Below, in pieces: positions 47,366 to 55,993 of a DNA stretch of 64,000 nucleotides; the first letter of the stretch is position 1; each line of letters opens with the position of its first letter. The notes under the pieces are model-generated. The model was given only the letters and a program-made list of their open reading frames with translations. It was not told the origin of the DNA and searched no databases. The stretch is from Sphingomonas hominis (GTDB lineage Bacteria; Pseudomonadota; Alphaproteobacteria; Sphingomonadales; Sphingomonadaceae). The stretch is from assembly GCF_013328205.1 (NCBI RefSeq), contig NZ_JABULH010000001.1:449610-513609 (forward strand), given 5' to 3'. Both the position numbers and the translations under genes were made by a program.

Positions 47366-47440
47366 TCGCGGATGCTTGGTTGATGAGCGTAGGCGGGATC
47401 TCGCCGACCGTGATCGGGTAAGCGCCGTGCCGCGGCGGTT

Positions 47441-48931
47441 CTACTGCCCGAAACTCGCCGACGATGCCTGATTGATCGCCTCGCGCGCTGCGGCGAGCAA
47501 GGCGCCCGACTTTGCCTCGCATTCGCGCTGCTCGTAGGCGGGGTCGCTGTCGGCGACGATGCCGGCGCCGGCCTGAACGTGGATCACGCCGTCCTTCACC
47601 AGCGCGGTACGCAGCACGATGCACGAATCCATGCTGCCGTCGGGTGAGAAATAGCCGACGCCGCCGGCGTAGGCGCCGCGCTTTTCGGGTTCCAGCTCGG
47701 CGATGATCTGGCACGCGCGAACCTTGGGCGCGCCGCTGACGGTGCCGGCGGGAAAACCGGCGAGGATCGCGTCGATCGCGTCGTGCGTGGGGTCGAGCTG
47801 CCCGACCACGTTGGAGACGATGTGCATGACGTGGCTGTAGAATTCGACCGTGTAGCTGTCGGTGACGGTGACCGATCCCGGCGCGGCGACGCGGCCGACG
47901 TCGTTGCGACCGAGGTCGAGCAGCATCAGATGCTCGGCGCGTTCCTTCGGGTCCGCGAGCAGCGACGCGCGGTTGGCGGCGTCCTCGGCGGCGGTGCGGC
48001 CGCGCGGGCGGGTGCCGGCAATCGGGCGGATGGTGACCTCGCCGTCGCGCGCGCGTACCAGGATTTCGGGACTCGACCCCGTCAGCGAGAAGCCCGGCAG
48101 GTCGAGGTGGTAGAGGAAGGGCGACGGGTTGATGCGGCGCAGTGCGCGGTAGAGCTCGAAGGGGGGCAGCGGGAAGGGCGCGGTGAAGCGCTGCGCCAGC
48201 ACGACCTGAAAGATGTCGCCCGCCTCGATATAATCCTTCGCCGCGGCGACCATCTCGGCGTAACGACCCTCGGGCAGCGTCGGGGTGAGCGCGATGTCGC
48301 TCGCCTCGGCACGCACCCGCGGCGGCAGCGCGGCGGTGGCGAGCCGCGCCTCGACCGTGTCGAGCCGTTCTTCGGCGGCGGCGACCAGCGCATTGGGGGT
48401 GCGCTCCGCGTCGGGCCAGACGGGTGCGACGAGGAACAGCGCGTCGGCGAGGCGGTCAAAGACGAGAATCACCGTCGGGCGCACGAACATCATGTCGGGC
48501 ACGCCGAGCGGATCGGCCGCGGGTGCGGGTAGCTGCTCGACCAGCCGGATCGTGTCGTAGCCGAAATAGCCGACGAGGCAGGCGAGCGCGCGCGGCAGTT
48601 CGGGCGCGACCTCCATCCGGCATGCGGCAACCAGCGCCCGCAGGGCGGCGAGCGTCGGCTCGGCGCAGGGTTCAAACGCGTCGCGATCCTCCAGCCAGCG
48701 CGGGTTGATCGCGGCTCGGTTCCCATCGGCGCGAAAGACGAGGTCGGGCGCGAGACCCAGCAGGCTGTAGCGCCCGCGTACCGCACCGCCCTCGACCGAT
48801 TCGAGCAGGAAGTCGCCTCGGCCGGGCTCGAGCAGCTTGAGCGCGGCGGCGACCGGCGTCTCGGTGTCGGCGATGCGTCGCCGCCAGACGAGCGCCGGGC
48901 GTCCGGCGGCGAGTTCGTCCAGCGGCTGCAT
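47441..48931 (-). CDS. trpE: Anthranilate synthase component I
   Basis: Converts chorismate to anthranilate with TrpG. 496 residues: N-terminal tryptophan-site region with LLESVEGGAVRGRYSLLGLA, then IFQVVLAQRFTAPFPLPPFE, ITGSSPEILVR-type segment (LTGSSPEILVRARDG), TIRPIAGTRPRGRTAAED, LLDLGRNDVGRVAAPGSVTV and VQAGAGIVADSDPAYEQREC. Start 1 nt after the ppiD stop, so no leader-peptide attenuator is possible directly upstream. Transcription probably comes from ppiD. Confidence 0.96.
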   Translation of the reverse strand: MQPLDELAAGRPALVWRRRIADTETPVAAALKLLEPGRGDFLLESVEGGAVRGRYSLLGLAPDLVFRADGNRAAINPRWLEDRDAFEPCAEPTLAALRALVAACRMEVAPELPRALACLVGYFGYDTIRLVEQLPAPAADPLGVPDMMFVRPTVILVFDRLADALFLVAPVWPDAERTPNALVAAAEERLDTVEARLATAALPPRVRAEASDIALTPTLPEGRYAEMVAAAKDYIEAGDIFQVVLAQRFTAPFPLPPFELYRALRRINPSPFLYHLDLPGFSLTGSSPEILVRARDGEVTIRPIAGTRPRGRTAAEDAANRASLLADPKERAEHLMLLDLGRNDVGRVAAPGSVTVTDSYTVEFYSHVMHIVSNVVGQLDPTHDAIDAILAGFPAGTVSGAPKVRACQIIAELEPEKRGAYAGGVGYFSPDGSMDSCIVLRTALVKDGVIHVQAGAGIVADSDPAYEQRECEAKSGALLAAAREAINQASSASFGQ

Positions 48932-48932
48932 G

Positions 48933-50879
48933 TTACTGGTTGCCGCCCTGGCCCGTCAGCTCGCGCTTGAGGTCGGCGAGCGCGTCGGGCTTGCGCTTCA
49001 CGCCCACCGCGTCGACCGCGGCGCGGGTGAATTGCTGCGCATATTCCTGACCGATGACGCGGCCGAGGTCGGCGCGCGTCGCCGCGACGACACCCGGCTT
49101 GCCGCGCGCGTCGCCCGGCGTGATCCGGTCGAGCTTGAGCAGCAGCCAGCCGGCGTTGTTCGGTGCCTGCAGCATGCGCGCGCTGCCCTGCGGCATTGAG
49201 AACAGCAGCGCGAGCGTCGGCTCGACGCCGCGCTGATTGGCGTTCAACTGCGCGCGCGTGGTGTCGATGCGCTGCGGTGCGGGACCACGCACGCCGGTCT
49301 GGCCGAGCACGGTGGCGAGATCGGTGCCCTTGTTGAGCTTCGCCAGCGCCTGCGACGCAATCTGCCGGGCGGCGTTGCGCTGGCGCTCGGCCACCAGGTC
49401 CTTTGCGACCTGTGCGCGGACTTGCGCGAGCGGGCGCGGTGCCGCGCGGACGATGCGGTCGAGGCCGACCAGTGCGAAGCCACCATCGGTGCCGAGCGCG
49501 ACGATCGTCGGCGTGTCGCCTTCTTCCGCGGCGAAGCCGGCCTGCATGATCGGCGCGAGGCGTGGGTCGGGCTTGGTCGCGGCGTCGTCGGGGTCGATGC
49601 CCGAGGCGAGCAGCGGCTTGGTCGCGGTGACGCTTAGCTTCTGGTCGTTGGCGACCTCGTTGATGTTGGCGTTGTCGGCCAGCGCGTCGTCGATCTTGTT
49701 CTGCAATTGCGACAAGGCGTCGGTCGTCTTGCTGCGCGTCAGCGTGGCGACGATCTCGTCGCGCGCCTGGACAAGCGAGCGGCCGGGTACCTGCGTCACG
49801 TCGTTCACTTGTGCAACGACGAAGCCGATCGCGCCCTTGAGCGGACCGACGACCGCGCTCTTCTGCGCGGCGAACAGCGCGTCGGCGACCTGTGCCGACG
49901 TCTGGCCGGCGAGTGCGGCCTTGTCCGCCTTGTCGATCCTGCGCGGCTCGAGCCCCGCGGCACGCGCGGCGGCAGCGAGCGCGGTGCCGCCCTTGACCTT
50001 CGCGGCGAGTGCGTCGGCGGCTTTCTGGTCGAGCACGGTGACGAGGCTGACGGTGCGCTGCTCGCGCGGACGATAGGCGGCGGCGTTGCCGTTATACGCC
50101 TGTTGGATCTCGGCGTCGGAGGGGGTGGCTTGCGCCTTGACGCTGTCGGGCGTGACGATCGCGTAGCGCACCACGCGGCGTTCGGGCACGGTGTAGCGTG
50201 GCAGGTGGCCGGCGTAGAATTTCTGCACCTCGGCGTCGGTCGGCGAGGGACCGGCCGGCACCGCGGCGGCGGGGATCAACGCGATCTGGCCCTGGCGGCG
50301 CTCGAGCAGCAGCGAGGCATAGGGGAGCGCGAGCTTCTGCGACACCTGGCTGGCGCCGACCGTCGGCGTGACGAGGAACTGCGTCATCGTGCTGCGCGCG
50401 ATCTCGGTCTGGACCTGCGCGTCGGTCAGGCCGCGTTGCGCGATCAGTCGCTCGTAGGTTGCCTGGTCGAACTGGCCGGTGGGGCCTTGGAACGCCTGAA
50501 TGTTCTTGATCTCGCTGCCGATCAGCGCGCGGCTGACGCGCAGGCCCTGGTCCTCGCCGAATTTGTTGAGCCCGATCGCGTTGGCGAGGCGATCGACGAT
50601 CGACTCGACACCGCCGAGCTGCACGAGCTGCGCCAGATCGAAGCCGGGCTGCTGCGTTTGCGCGAAGCGGACCTCGTCCTCCGCGCGTTTGCGGACGTCT
50701 GCGGCGGTGACGCTGGTGCCGCCGACCGTCACCACCGGGCTGCCCAGCAGGCCGCCGCCGCCCGACGACAGCCCGGTCACGTCGCCGGCCGCGAACGACA
50801 GCGCGATGATGCCGAGCAGCGCGAGCGTGATGAACACGCCGGCCTTTGAATTGACGATGCGGCGGAAGAAGCTGAGCAT
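48933..50879 (-). CDS. ppiD: Peptidyl-prolyl isomerase PpiD-like (SurA N-terminal domain)
   Basis: Periplasmic folding factor anchored in the inner membrane. 648 residues: cytoplasmic MLSFFRRIVNSKAGVF, one membrane helix (about 15-33), SurA_N-like helical region with VDRLANAIGLNKFGEDQGLR, a central parvulin-like domain and a second PPIC-like part with GSARMLQAPNNAGWLLLKLD. The ATG at 50879 removes unsupported upstream residues. Directly followed by trpE. Divergent from tpiA across 142 bp. Enzyme activity is not certain, since E. coli PpiD's parvulin domain is inactive. Confidence 0.9.
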   Translation of the reverse strand: MLSFFRRIVNSKAGVFITLALLGIIALSFAAGDVTGLSSGGGGLLGSPVVTVGGTSVTAADVRKRAEDEVRFAQTQQPGFDLAQLVQLGGVESIVDRLANAIGLNKFGEDQGLRVSRALIGSEIKNIQAFQGPTGQFDQATYERLIAQRGLTDAQVQTEIARSTMTQFLVTPTVGASQVSQKLALPYASLLLERRQGQIALIPAAAVPAGPSPTDAEVQKFYAGHLPRYTVPERRVVRYAIVTPDSVKAQATPSDAEIQQAYNGNAAAYRPREQRTVSLVTVLDQKAADALAAKVKGGTALAAAARAAGLEPRRIDKADKAALAGQTSAQVADALFAAQKSAVVGPLKGAIGFVVAQVNDVTQVPGRSLVQARDEIVATLTRSKTTDALSQLQNKIDDALADNANINEVANDQKLSVTATKPLLASGIDPDDAATKPDPRLAPIMQAGFAAEEGDTPTIVALGTDGGFALVGLDRIVRAAPRPLAQVRAQVAKDLVAERQRNAARQIASQALAKLNKGTDLATVLGQTGVRGPAPQRIDTTRAQLNANQRGVEPTLALLFSMPQGSARMLQAPNNAGWLLLKLDRITPGDARGKPGVVAATRADLGRVIGQEYAQQFTRAAVDAVGVKRKPDALADLKRELTGQGGNQ

Positions 50880-51021
50880 GAACCAGGAGCCGTGGTGACG
50901 ATGAAACCGGGCGGCTTTAGGCACCGCTCCGCCGAGTGGCAATGGCAGGCGGGCGTAGCGGTGGGCGACGGCGGTCGCTATCGCGCTCGCTTAGTTGAAC
51001 GATAACGTGGGGAGGATGGCG

Positions 51022-51762
51022 ATGACGCGGCGCAAATTGGTGGCGGGGAACTGGAAGATGAACGGCAGCCTCGGCGCGCTGTCGGAGCTGGATGCGATCG
51101 CCGAGGCGGCTGAGTCGCACGCGGGCGTTGATGTCGCGGTTGCGGTACCGTCGACGCTGATCGCGCCGGCGGTGTCGCGGGTGCCGGCGCTGATGATCGG
51201 TGCGCAGGACGTCCACGCCGCTGACAAGGGCGCGCATACTGGTTGCATCTCGGCCGCGATGGCGAAGGAAGCCGGCGCGCGCTTCTCGATCGTTGGTCAC
51301 TCGGAGCGGCGCGCGGACCAGAGCGAGACGGATGCCGACGTGAAGGCGAAGGCGGAGGCGCTGCGCGGGCAGGACATGCAGGCGATCGTTTGCGTCGGCG
51401 AGACGCTGGACGAGCGTGAGGCGGGGCGGGCGGAAGCGGTGGTGACGGCGCAGGTGGCGGGATCGCTACCTGAGGGCGCGAGCGGCGACTGGTGTGCGAT
51501 CGCCTACGAGCCGGTATGGGCGATTGGTACCGGGCGGACGCCGACCGCGGACGATGTCGCCGCGATGCACGGGGCGATCCGCGCCAAGCTGCGCGCGATG
51601 ATCGGCGACGTGGCTGACCGCCTTCGCATTCTCTACGGCGGATCGGTGACGCCCGACAATGCACGCGAGCTGCTGCACGTCTCCGACGTCGACGGTGCGC
51701 TGGTCGGTGGCGCGAGCCTGACCGCGGCGAAGTTCGTGCCGATCATCGCCGCGGCTGACTGA
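51022..51762 (+). CDS. tpiA: Triosephosphate isomerase
   Basis: Interconverts dihydroxyacetone phosphate and glyceraldehyde-3-phosphate. 246 residues: RKLVAGNWKMNGSL contains the substrate Lys, FSIVGHSERRADQSE the catalytic His, AIAYEPVWAIGTGRTPTADD the catalytic Glu and loop 6, then LYGGSVTPDNARELL. The start at 51022 follows GGGGAGGATGGCG. An ATG two codons earlier lies too close to that site. Convergent with the aminopeptidase, with 4 bp between the stops. Confidence 0.97.
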   Translation: MTRRKLVAGNWKMNGSLGALSELDAIAEAAESHAGVDVAVAVPSTLIAPAVSRVPALMIGAQDVHAADKGAHTGCISAAMAKEAGARFSIVGHSERRADQSETDADVKAKAEALRGQDMQAIVCVGETLDEREAGRAEAVVTAQVAGSLPEGASGDWCAIAYEPVWAIGTGRTPTADDVAAMHGAIRAKLRAMIGDVADRLRILYGGSVTPDNARELLHVSDVDGALVGGASLTAAKFVPIIAAAD

Positions 51763-51766
51763 CGCC

Positions 51767-53155
51767 TCAGGTGGGGTAGCGGCGCCGCAGCAGTTCGAAG
51801 GCGGCGCGCAGGCCGTATGCCTCGCCGCCCTTCGGGCGCCCCGGCTTCGCGGCGGGGCGCCACGCGAACGTGTCGAGGTGCGCCCAGGGCGTATCGGCCG
51901 CGACGAAGCGACGCAGGAACAGCGCGGCGGTGACGGCGCCCGCGAACCCGCCGTCGGGCGCGTTGACCATGTCGGCGACGTCGGACGCGAGCATGGCGTC
52001 GTAGCCGTCCCATAGCGGCAATCGCCACAGCGGGTCCTTGATCGCGTCGCCGGCGGCGAACAGATCGGCGGCGAGCGCGTCGTCGTTGACGAAGGTAGCG
52101 GGCAGGTCGGGGCCGAGCGCGACGCGTGCGGCACCGGTCAGCGTCGCGAAGTCGATGATGAGTTGGGGGTCGCTCTCGCCCGCCTTCGTCAGCGCGTCCG
52201 CTAAGATCAGGCGGCCTTCGGCGTCGGTGTTGGTGTTCTCGACCGTCACGCCCTTGCGCGTCGCCAGCACGTCGCCGGGGCGGAAGGCGTCGGCGGAAAT
52301 CGCATTTTCCACTGCCGGGATCAGCAGGTGGAGGCGGATCGGCAGGCCAGCCTGCATGACCAGGCTGGCGAGCGCGAGCGCGTGCGCGGCGCCTCCCATG
52401 TCCTTCTTCATCAGCCGCATGCCGGCCGACGGCTTGATGTCGAGCCCGCCCGAATCGAAGCACACGCCCTTGCCGACGATCGCGACGCGGGGGTGGCTGG
52501 TGTCGCCCCATTCGAGTTCGATCAGGCGCGGTGCACGGTGGTCAGCGGCGGCGCGGCCGACCGCGTGGATCATCGGGTAACCGGTCTTGAGCGCGTCGCC
52601 GCTGGTGACCGCGAGCGTGGCGGAGTGGCGGTCAGCGAGCGCGGCGGCCTCGGCCTGCAACTCGGCAGGGCCCATGTCGCTGGCGCCGGTATCGACGAGG
52701 TCGCGCACCCAGGCGGTAGCGCGCGCGAGGCGCACGGTCTGCTCGATCCCGGCATGATCGTCGGTCAGCAGGACGCGGTGCGGCACGGGCTCGCCCGTGC
52801 GGTAGCGAGTAAAGCGGTGCTGCGCGAGCAGCCAGCCGAGCCCGGCCGCGCCGACCGGTGCGTTGCCGACGAGGCGGTAGGTGCCCTCGGGCAGGCCGTC
52901 GCCGAGCGAGGCGATGCGCCATGGCGAGTCGAGGCTCTCGTTGCAGACCAGCAGCATCGACCAGTCATCCGCCTCGTCGCCGGGCAGCACCGCGCGGTTG
53001 CGTGCCTTGCCGACGACGCGATTGGCGGCGAGCGCGGCGCGGGTGCGCGGGTTCTGTTCGGCCGCCCATGCCTCGTAGCGGTCGGGGTGGACGACGTGGA
53101 TGTCGCGCGCGGGCTGGCCCCGGTCGGGCTGAAGCAGGAAGGTGAAGTCGGTCAT
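51767..53155 (-). CDS. M17 leucyl aminopeptidase
   Basis: Cytoplasmic dizinc or dimanganese aminopeptidase. 462 residues. The metal and catalytic motifs are VGKGVCFDSGGLDIKPSAGM, MKKDMGGAAHAL and the family signature NTDAEGRLILADALTKAGE. The C-terminal half is the peptidase domain, the N-terminal half (MTDFTFLLQPDRGQPARD and on) is the variable domain. The frame is open far upstream, but only from 53155 does it match the family. Diverges from trxB across 93 bp. Confidence 0.93.
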   Translation of the reverse strand: MTDFTFLLQPDRGQPARDIHVVHPDRYEAWAAEQNPRTRAALAANRVVGKARNRAVLPGDEADDWSMLLVCNESLDSPWRIASLGDGLPEGTYRLVGNAPVGAAGLGWLLAQHRFTRYRTGEPVPHRVLLTDDHAGIEQTVRLARATAWVRDLVDTGASDMGPAELQAEAAALADRHSATLAVTSGDALKTGYPMIHAVGRAAADHRAPRLIELEWGDTSHPRVAIVGKGVCFDSGGLDIKPSAGMRLMKKDMGGAAHALALASLVMQAGLPIRLHLLIPAVENAISADAFRPGDVLATRKGVTVENTNTDAEGRLILADALTKAGESDPQLIIDFATLTGAARVALGPDLPATFVNDDALAADLFAAGDAIKDPLWRLPLWDGYDAMLASDVADMVNAPDGGFAGAVTAALFLRRFVAADTPWAHLDTFAWRPAAKPGRPKGGEAYGLRAAFELLRRRYPT

Positions 53156-53248
53156 GCGCGCGACCAAAGCAGGACTTGGGAATGGGCGCAACGAAGCTGT
53201 CGCGGCATGCAGTTTCCAAGCCGCGCCGCGCGCCCTACATCGCGAAGC

Positions 53249-54217
53249 ATGACGACACATTCGACTCGCATGCTCGTGCTCGGCTCGGGCCCGGCCGGGC
53301 TGACCGCCGCCATCTACGCCGCGCGCGCCGGCATGAAGCCGATCGTGGTGCAGGGCATCCAGCCCGGCGGCCAGCTGACCACCACCACCGATGTCGAGAA
53401 TTATCCCGGCTTCGCCGACGTGATCCAGGGTCCGTGGCTGATGGAGCAGATGCAGAAACAGGCCGAGCACGTCGGCACGCGGATGATGTGGGACACGATC
53501 GTGAAGGTCGATCTCGACAGCCGGCCGTTCCGGCTGACCGGTGACGGCGGCGACGTGTACGAGGGGGAGGTGCTGGTGATCGCGACGGGCGCGCAGGCGA
53601 AATGGCTCGGCCTCGACAGCGAGGAGGCGATGAAGGGCAAGGGCGTCAGCGCGTGCGCGACGTGCGACGGCTTCTTTTACCGCGGCAAGAAGGTGGCGGT
53701 GATCGGCGGCGGCAACACCGCGGTCGAGGAGGCGCTGTACCTGACCAATCATTCGGACGACGTGACGCTGATCCATCGTCGCGACACGCTTCGCGCCGAG
53801 CGCATCCTGCAGGAGCGGCTGCACGCGCACCCGTCGATCAAGGTGCTGTGGAACAAGGAAGTGCGCGAGTTCGTCGACGGCGGCGGCAATGCGGGGCTGG
53901 TCGCGCTCGAGTTGGAGGACACGCAGACCGGCGAGCATTCGCGGATCGCGGTCGATGGAGGCTTCGTTGCGATCGGGCATCATCCGGCGACCGAGCTGTT
54001 CCGCGGTCACCTCGCACTCGACGACGACGGCTATATCGCGGTCGAGACCGGCACCACCAAGACGAGCGTGCCCGGCGTGTTCGCGTGCGGCGACGTGATG
54101 GACAAGTCGTACCGGCAGGCGGTGACCGCGGCGGGAACCGGCTGCATGGCCGCGCTCGACGCCGAGCGGTTCCTGGCGGCGGTAGAGTTCGAGGAATTCA
54201 AGGAAGCGGCGGAGTAA
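53249..54217 (+). CDS. trxB: Thioredoxin reductase
   Basis: NADPH-dependent FAD enzyme that keeps thioredoxin reduced. 322 residues: FAD site VLGSGPAGLTAAIYAARAGM, GGQLTTTTDVENYPGF, the redox pair Cys136-Cys139 in VSACATCDGFFYRG, NADPH site VAVIGGGNTAVEEAL and HRRDTLRAE, and the C-terminal FAD motif VFACGDVMDKSYRQAVTAAG. Start MTTHSTRMLVLG at 53249. Convergent with the hydrolase gene after its stop. Confidence 0.97.
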   Translation: MTTHSTRMLVLGSGPAGLTAAIYAARAGMKPIVVQGIQPGGQLTTTTDVENYPGFADVIQGPWLMEQMQKQAEHVGTRMMWDTIVKVDLDSRPFRLTGDGGDVYEGEVLVIATGAQAKWLGLDSEEAMKGKGVSACATCDGFFYRGKKVAVIGGGNTAVEEALYLTNHSDDVTLIHRRDTLRAERILQERLHAHPSIKVLWNKEVREFVDGGGNAGLVALELEDTQTGEHSRIAVDGGFVAIGHHPATELFRGHLALDDDGYIAVETGTTKTSVPGVFACGDVMDKSYRQAVTAAGTGCMAALDAERFLAAVEFEEFKEAAE

Positions 54218-54226
54218 CCCTGCCGC

Positions 54227-55012
54227 TTATTCCGCCAGCCAGCGCGTGACGATGTCGGCAAGCGCCTGCTTGTCGGCGGCGCGCGCGAAGCTGTGCGAGG
54301 ACGTGTCGATTGTCAGTGTCTGTAGGGTATGAGCGCGCGCGGCGTCGGTGAAGGCGCGGGCGGTGTTGTCGTCGCGAGCGAGTAGGACGGTCGCGTCGTT
54401 GCCCCAGGCTGCGATAGCCTGTGTCACCCGGGTGGCGAGCGTGCTCGGTTGCGACGGGGTGCGCGCGATCTTCATCAAGCCTTTGATCGCCTTGCCGATG
54501 TCGATCCCGCCGCTGAGCAGGCGGCGCCACTCCGCCGGGTCGCGTAGCTGCTGCGCGTAGCCGGCGCGGATCGCGGTGGCAGGGGGCAGATCGTCGGTCG
54601 GCTCGATCGTCCACGGGTTGGCGAGCAGCACGCGATTGATCCCTGCGCTGCGTCCTTCGAGCGCGAGCAGGGTCGCAGCGTCGCAATTGCCGAAGGCGTG
54701 TAGCCGGTTCACGTGCGGGGCGAGGCGGCGGAAGGCCGCGACCGCGGCGTGCAGATCGGCGCTAGCGTGTGCGAAGCCGCGATTGTCGCCGTCCGAATCG
54801 CCGACGCCGCGGCGATCGTAGCGGAAAACTGGCGTGCCGCGCGCGGCGAGTGCCTGCGCCAGCATCGCCATGCCACGGTGCGCGCCGTGGCGGACCTCGT
54901 TGCCGCCGGAGACGATCAGCAGACCGGTGGCGTGCTCGCCTTCGTCGAGCGTGGCGGCGAGCGTGGCGCCATCGCAGTCGAAGGTGGTCAGCCGGCGCAC
55001 GTGGTCAGCCAT
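54227..55012 (-). CDS. Exosortase A system-associated hydrolase 1
   Basis: 261-residue alpha/beta hydrolase. The signature SGGNEVRHGAHRGMAMLAQA followed by VFRYDRRGVGDSDGD fits the exosortase-A hydrolase 1 family (TIGR03100 from memory). The nucleophile elbow HAFGNCDAATLL has Cys110 in place of Ser, as usual for this family as remembered. A late His in DTSSHSFARAADK could be the catalytic base. Start MADHVRRL at 55012 overlaps the hydrolase 2 end by 25 nt. Probably processes an acyl or precursor group for XrtA-linked polysaccharide, but its substrate is unknown. Confidence 0.87.
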   Translation of the reverse strand: MADHVRRLTTFDCDGATLAATLDEGEHATGLLIVSGGNEVRHGAHRGMAMLAQALAARGTPVFRYDRRGVGDSDGDNRGFAHASADLHAAVAAFRRLAPHVNRLHAFGNCDAATLLALEGRSAGINRVLLANPWTIEPTDDLPPATAIRAGYAQQLRDPAEWRRLLSGGIDIGKAIKGLMKIARTPSQPSTLATRVTQAIAAWGNDATVLLARDDNTARAFTDAARAHTLQTLTIDTSSHSFARAADKQALADIVTRWLAE

Positions 55013-55647
55013 GCGGCAACATCGTTTGCAAGCAGTGCGGCAAGCGAGCTGTCGGTCGGCGGTTCGCTGGCGCGCCACGGCGCCGCGCCCGGAAGCCGGA
55101 CGTCGGCCGGACGCGGATCGCTGTCCATCCGGAGCACGCGCAAAGGTGCGGTGATCGTCGGCTCGGCACCGTGGAGCTGCGCGAGCAGCGCGTCCGACAG
55201 GTCGTTGCCGGCATAGTCCTCATCGTGGCCTAGCTCGCGCAGACGCGTCAGCTCGCGCTTCAGTTCGTGCCCGGTCATGGGTGACCAATAGTAGCGGCTC
55301 GCCGCCGCAATCTCCGTATCGACCAGCGCGCCGGCACGGACCGCGAGCACGTGAATCGGTTGCGGCAGGTGCTCGGCAGCGGCCGTGGCGGCGGTGCGCC
55401 ACGCGACCAGATCGGCCTCGTCGGTCGGAACCAGGCTCTCCCCCTGCCCGGGCAGATCGGGCAGCGCCACCGACCAGCCGGCGTCCGCGAGCCGGCGGAG
55501 TGCGCCGCTTAGGATCGCGCGCGTACGATTGGCTTCCTCGAACAAGGCAGGCAGCGCGAGGATCGTCGGGCCGGTGTCGGGGCCCATGCGCAGCATCGCC
55601 TCGCGGCCGCCGCGCCAGTGATAGTCGACGAAGCGAAGCCCGCTCAG
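54988..55647 (-). CDS. Exosortase A system-associated hydrolase 2-like protein
   Basis: 219-residue alpha/beta hydrolase-like protein. It has ILALPALFEEANRTRAILSG and VALPDLPGQGESLVPTDEAD, typical of the second XrtA-associated hydrolase. The nucleophile elbow is AVRAG (residues 102-106), with no Ser or Cys, so hydrolase chemistry looks lost. No ATG, GTG or TTG start fits. The only early candidate is CTG at 55647, overlapping the ACP stop as CTGA; the first ATG would be at residue 18. It lies between the ACP and hydrolase 1 genes. Confidence 0.78.
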   Translation of the reverse strand: MSGLRFVDYHWRGGREAMLRMGPDTGPTILALPALFEEANRTRAILSGALRRLADAGWSVALPDLPGQGESLVPTDEADLVAWRTAATAAAEHLPQPIHVLAVRAGALVDTEIAAASRYYWSPMTGHELKRELTRLRELGHDEDYAGNDLSDALLAQLHGAEPTITAPLRVLRMDSDPRPADVRLPGAAPWRASEPPTDSSLAALLANDVAAWLTTCAG

Positions 55648-55916
55648 TTGAGAATCTTCGTGGCGGCGAACGTGGTCAGCGCGCCGAAGGTTTCGAGCAT
55701 CTCGCCGTCGACCTCGTCGTCCTCGATCACGATGCCGAGCCGATCCTCGAGTTCGGTCAGCACGCCCGCGACCGCCATCGAGTCGAGTTCGGGCAGCGAG
55801 CCGAACAGTCCGGTATCGGGCGTAAAGGCGGCGACGCGTTCGGGCGAAAGGCTCAGCACGTCGCTCAAGACCGCGCGGATCGTCTTCTCGATCTCGTTGG
55901 TGCCTTCCGGAATCAC
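55644..55916 (-). CDS. Acyl carrier protein, XrtA-associated
   Basis: 90 residues from a GTG start preceded by GGGAGAGAAGC. The phosphopantetheine site is Ser46 in PELDSMAVAGVL, with the typical acidic second helix (LTELEDRLGIVIEDDEVDG). It is the first gene of the minus-strand trio in the XrtA locus and diverges from the acyl-CoA ligase gene, which could load it. A role in fatty-acid synthesis is less likely given context. Confidence 0.9.
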   Translation of the reverse strand: MIPEGTNEIEKTIRAVLSDVLSLSPERVAAFTPDTGLFGSLPELDSMAVAGVLTELEDRLGIVIEDDEVDGEMLETFGALTTFAATKILN

Positions 55917-55993
55917 GCTTCTCTCCCGTTCTTTGCTGCGGTGCGATAGGCGCGGGGGGTGAAATGCGCAACGGGCGCGCTATGGAGGGCGTC
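55917..55993. promoter_or_regulatory. Divergent promoter region of the XrtA locus
   Basis: 77 bp between the ACP GTG and the ligase ATG, which must hold both promoters of the two arms. GGAGGGC before the ligase start is a good ribosome-binding site. No operator was recognised. Confidence 0.4.
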
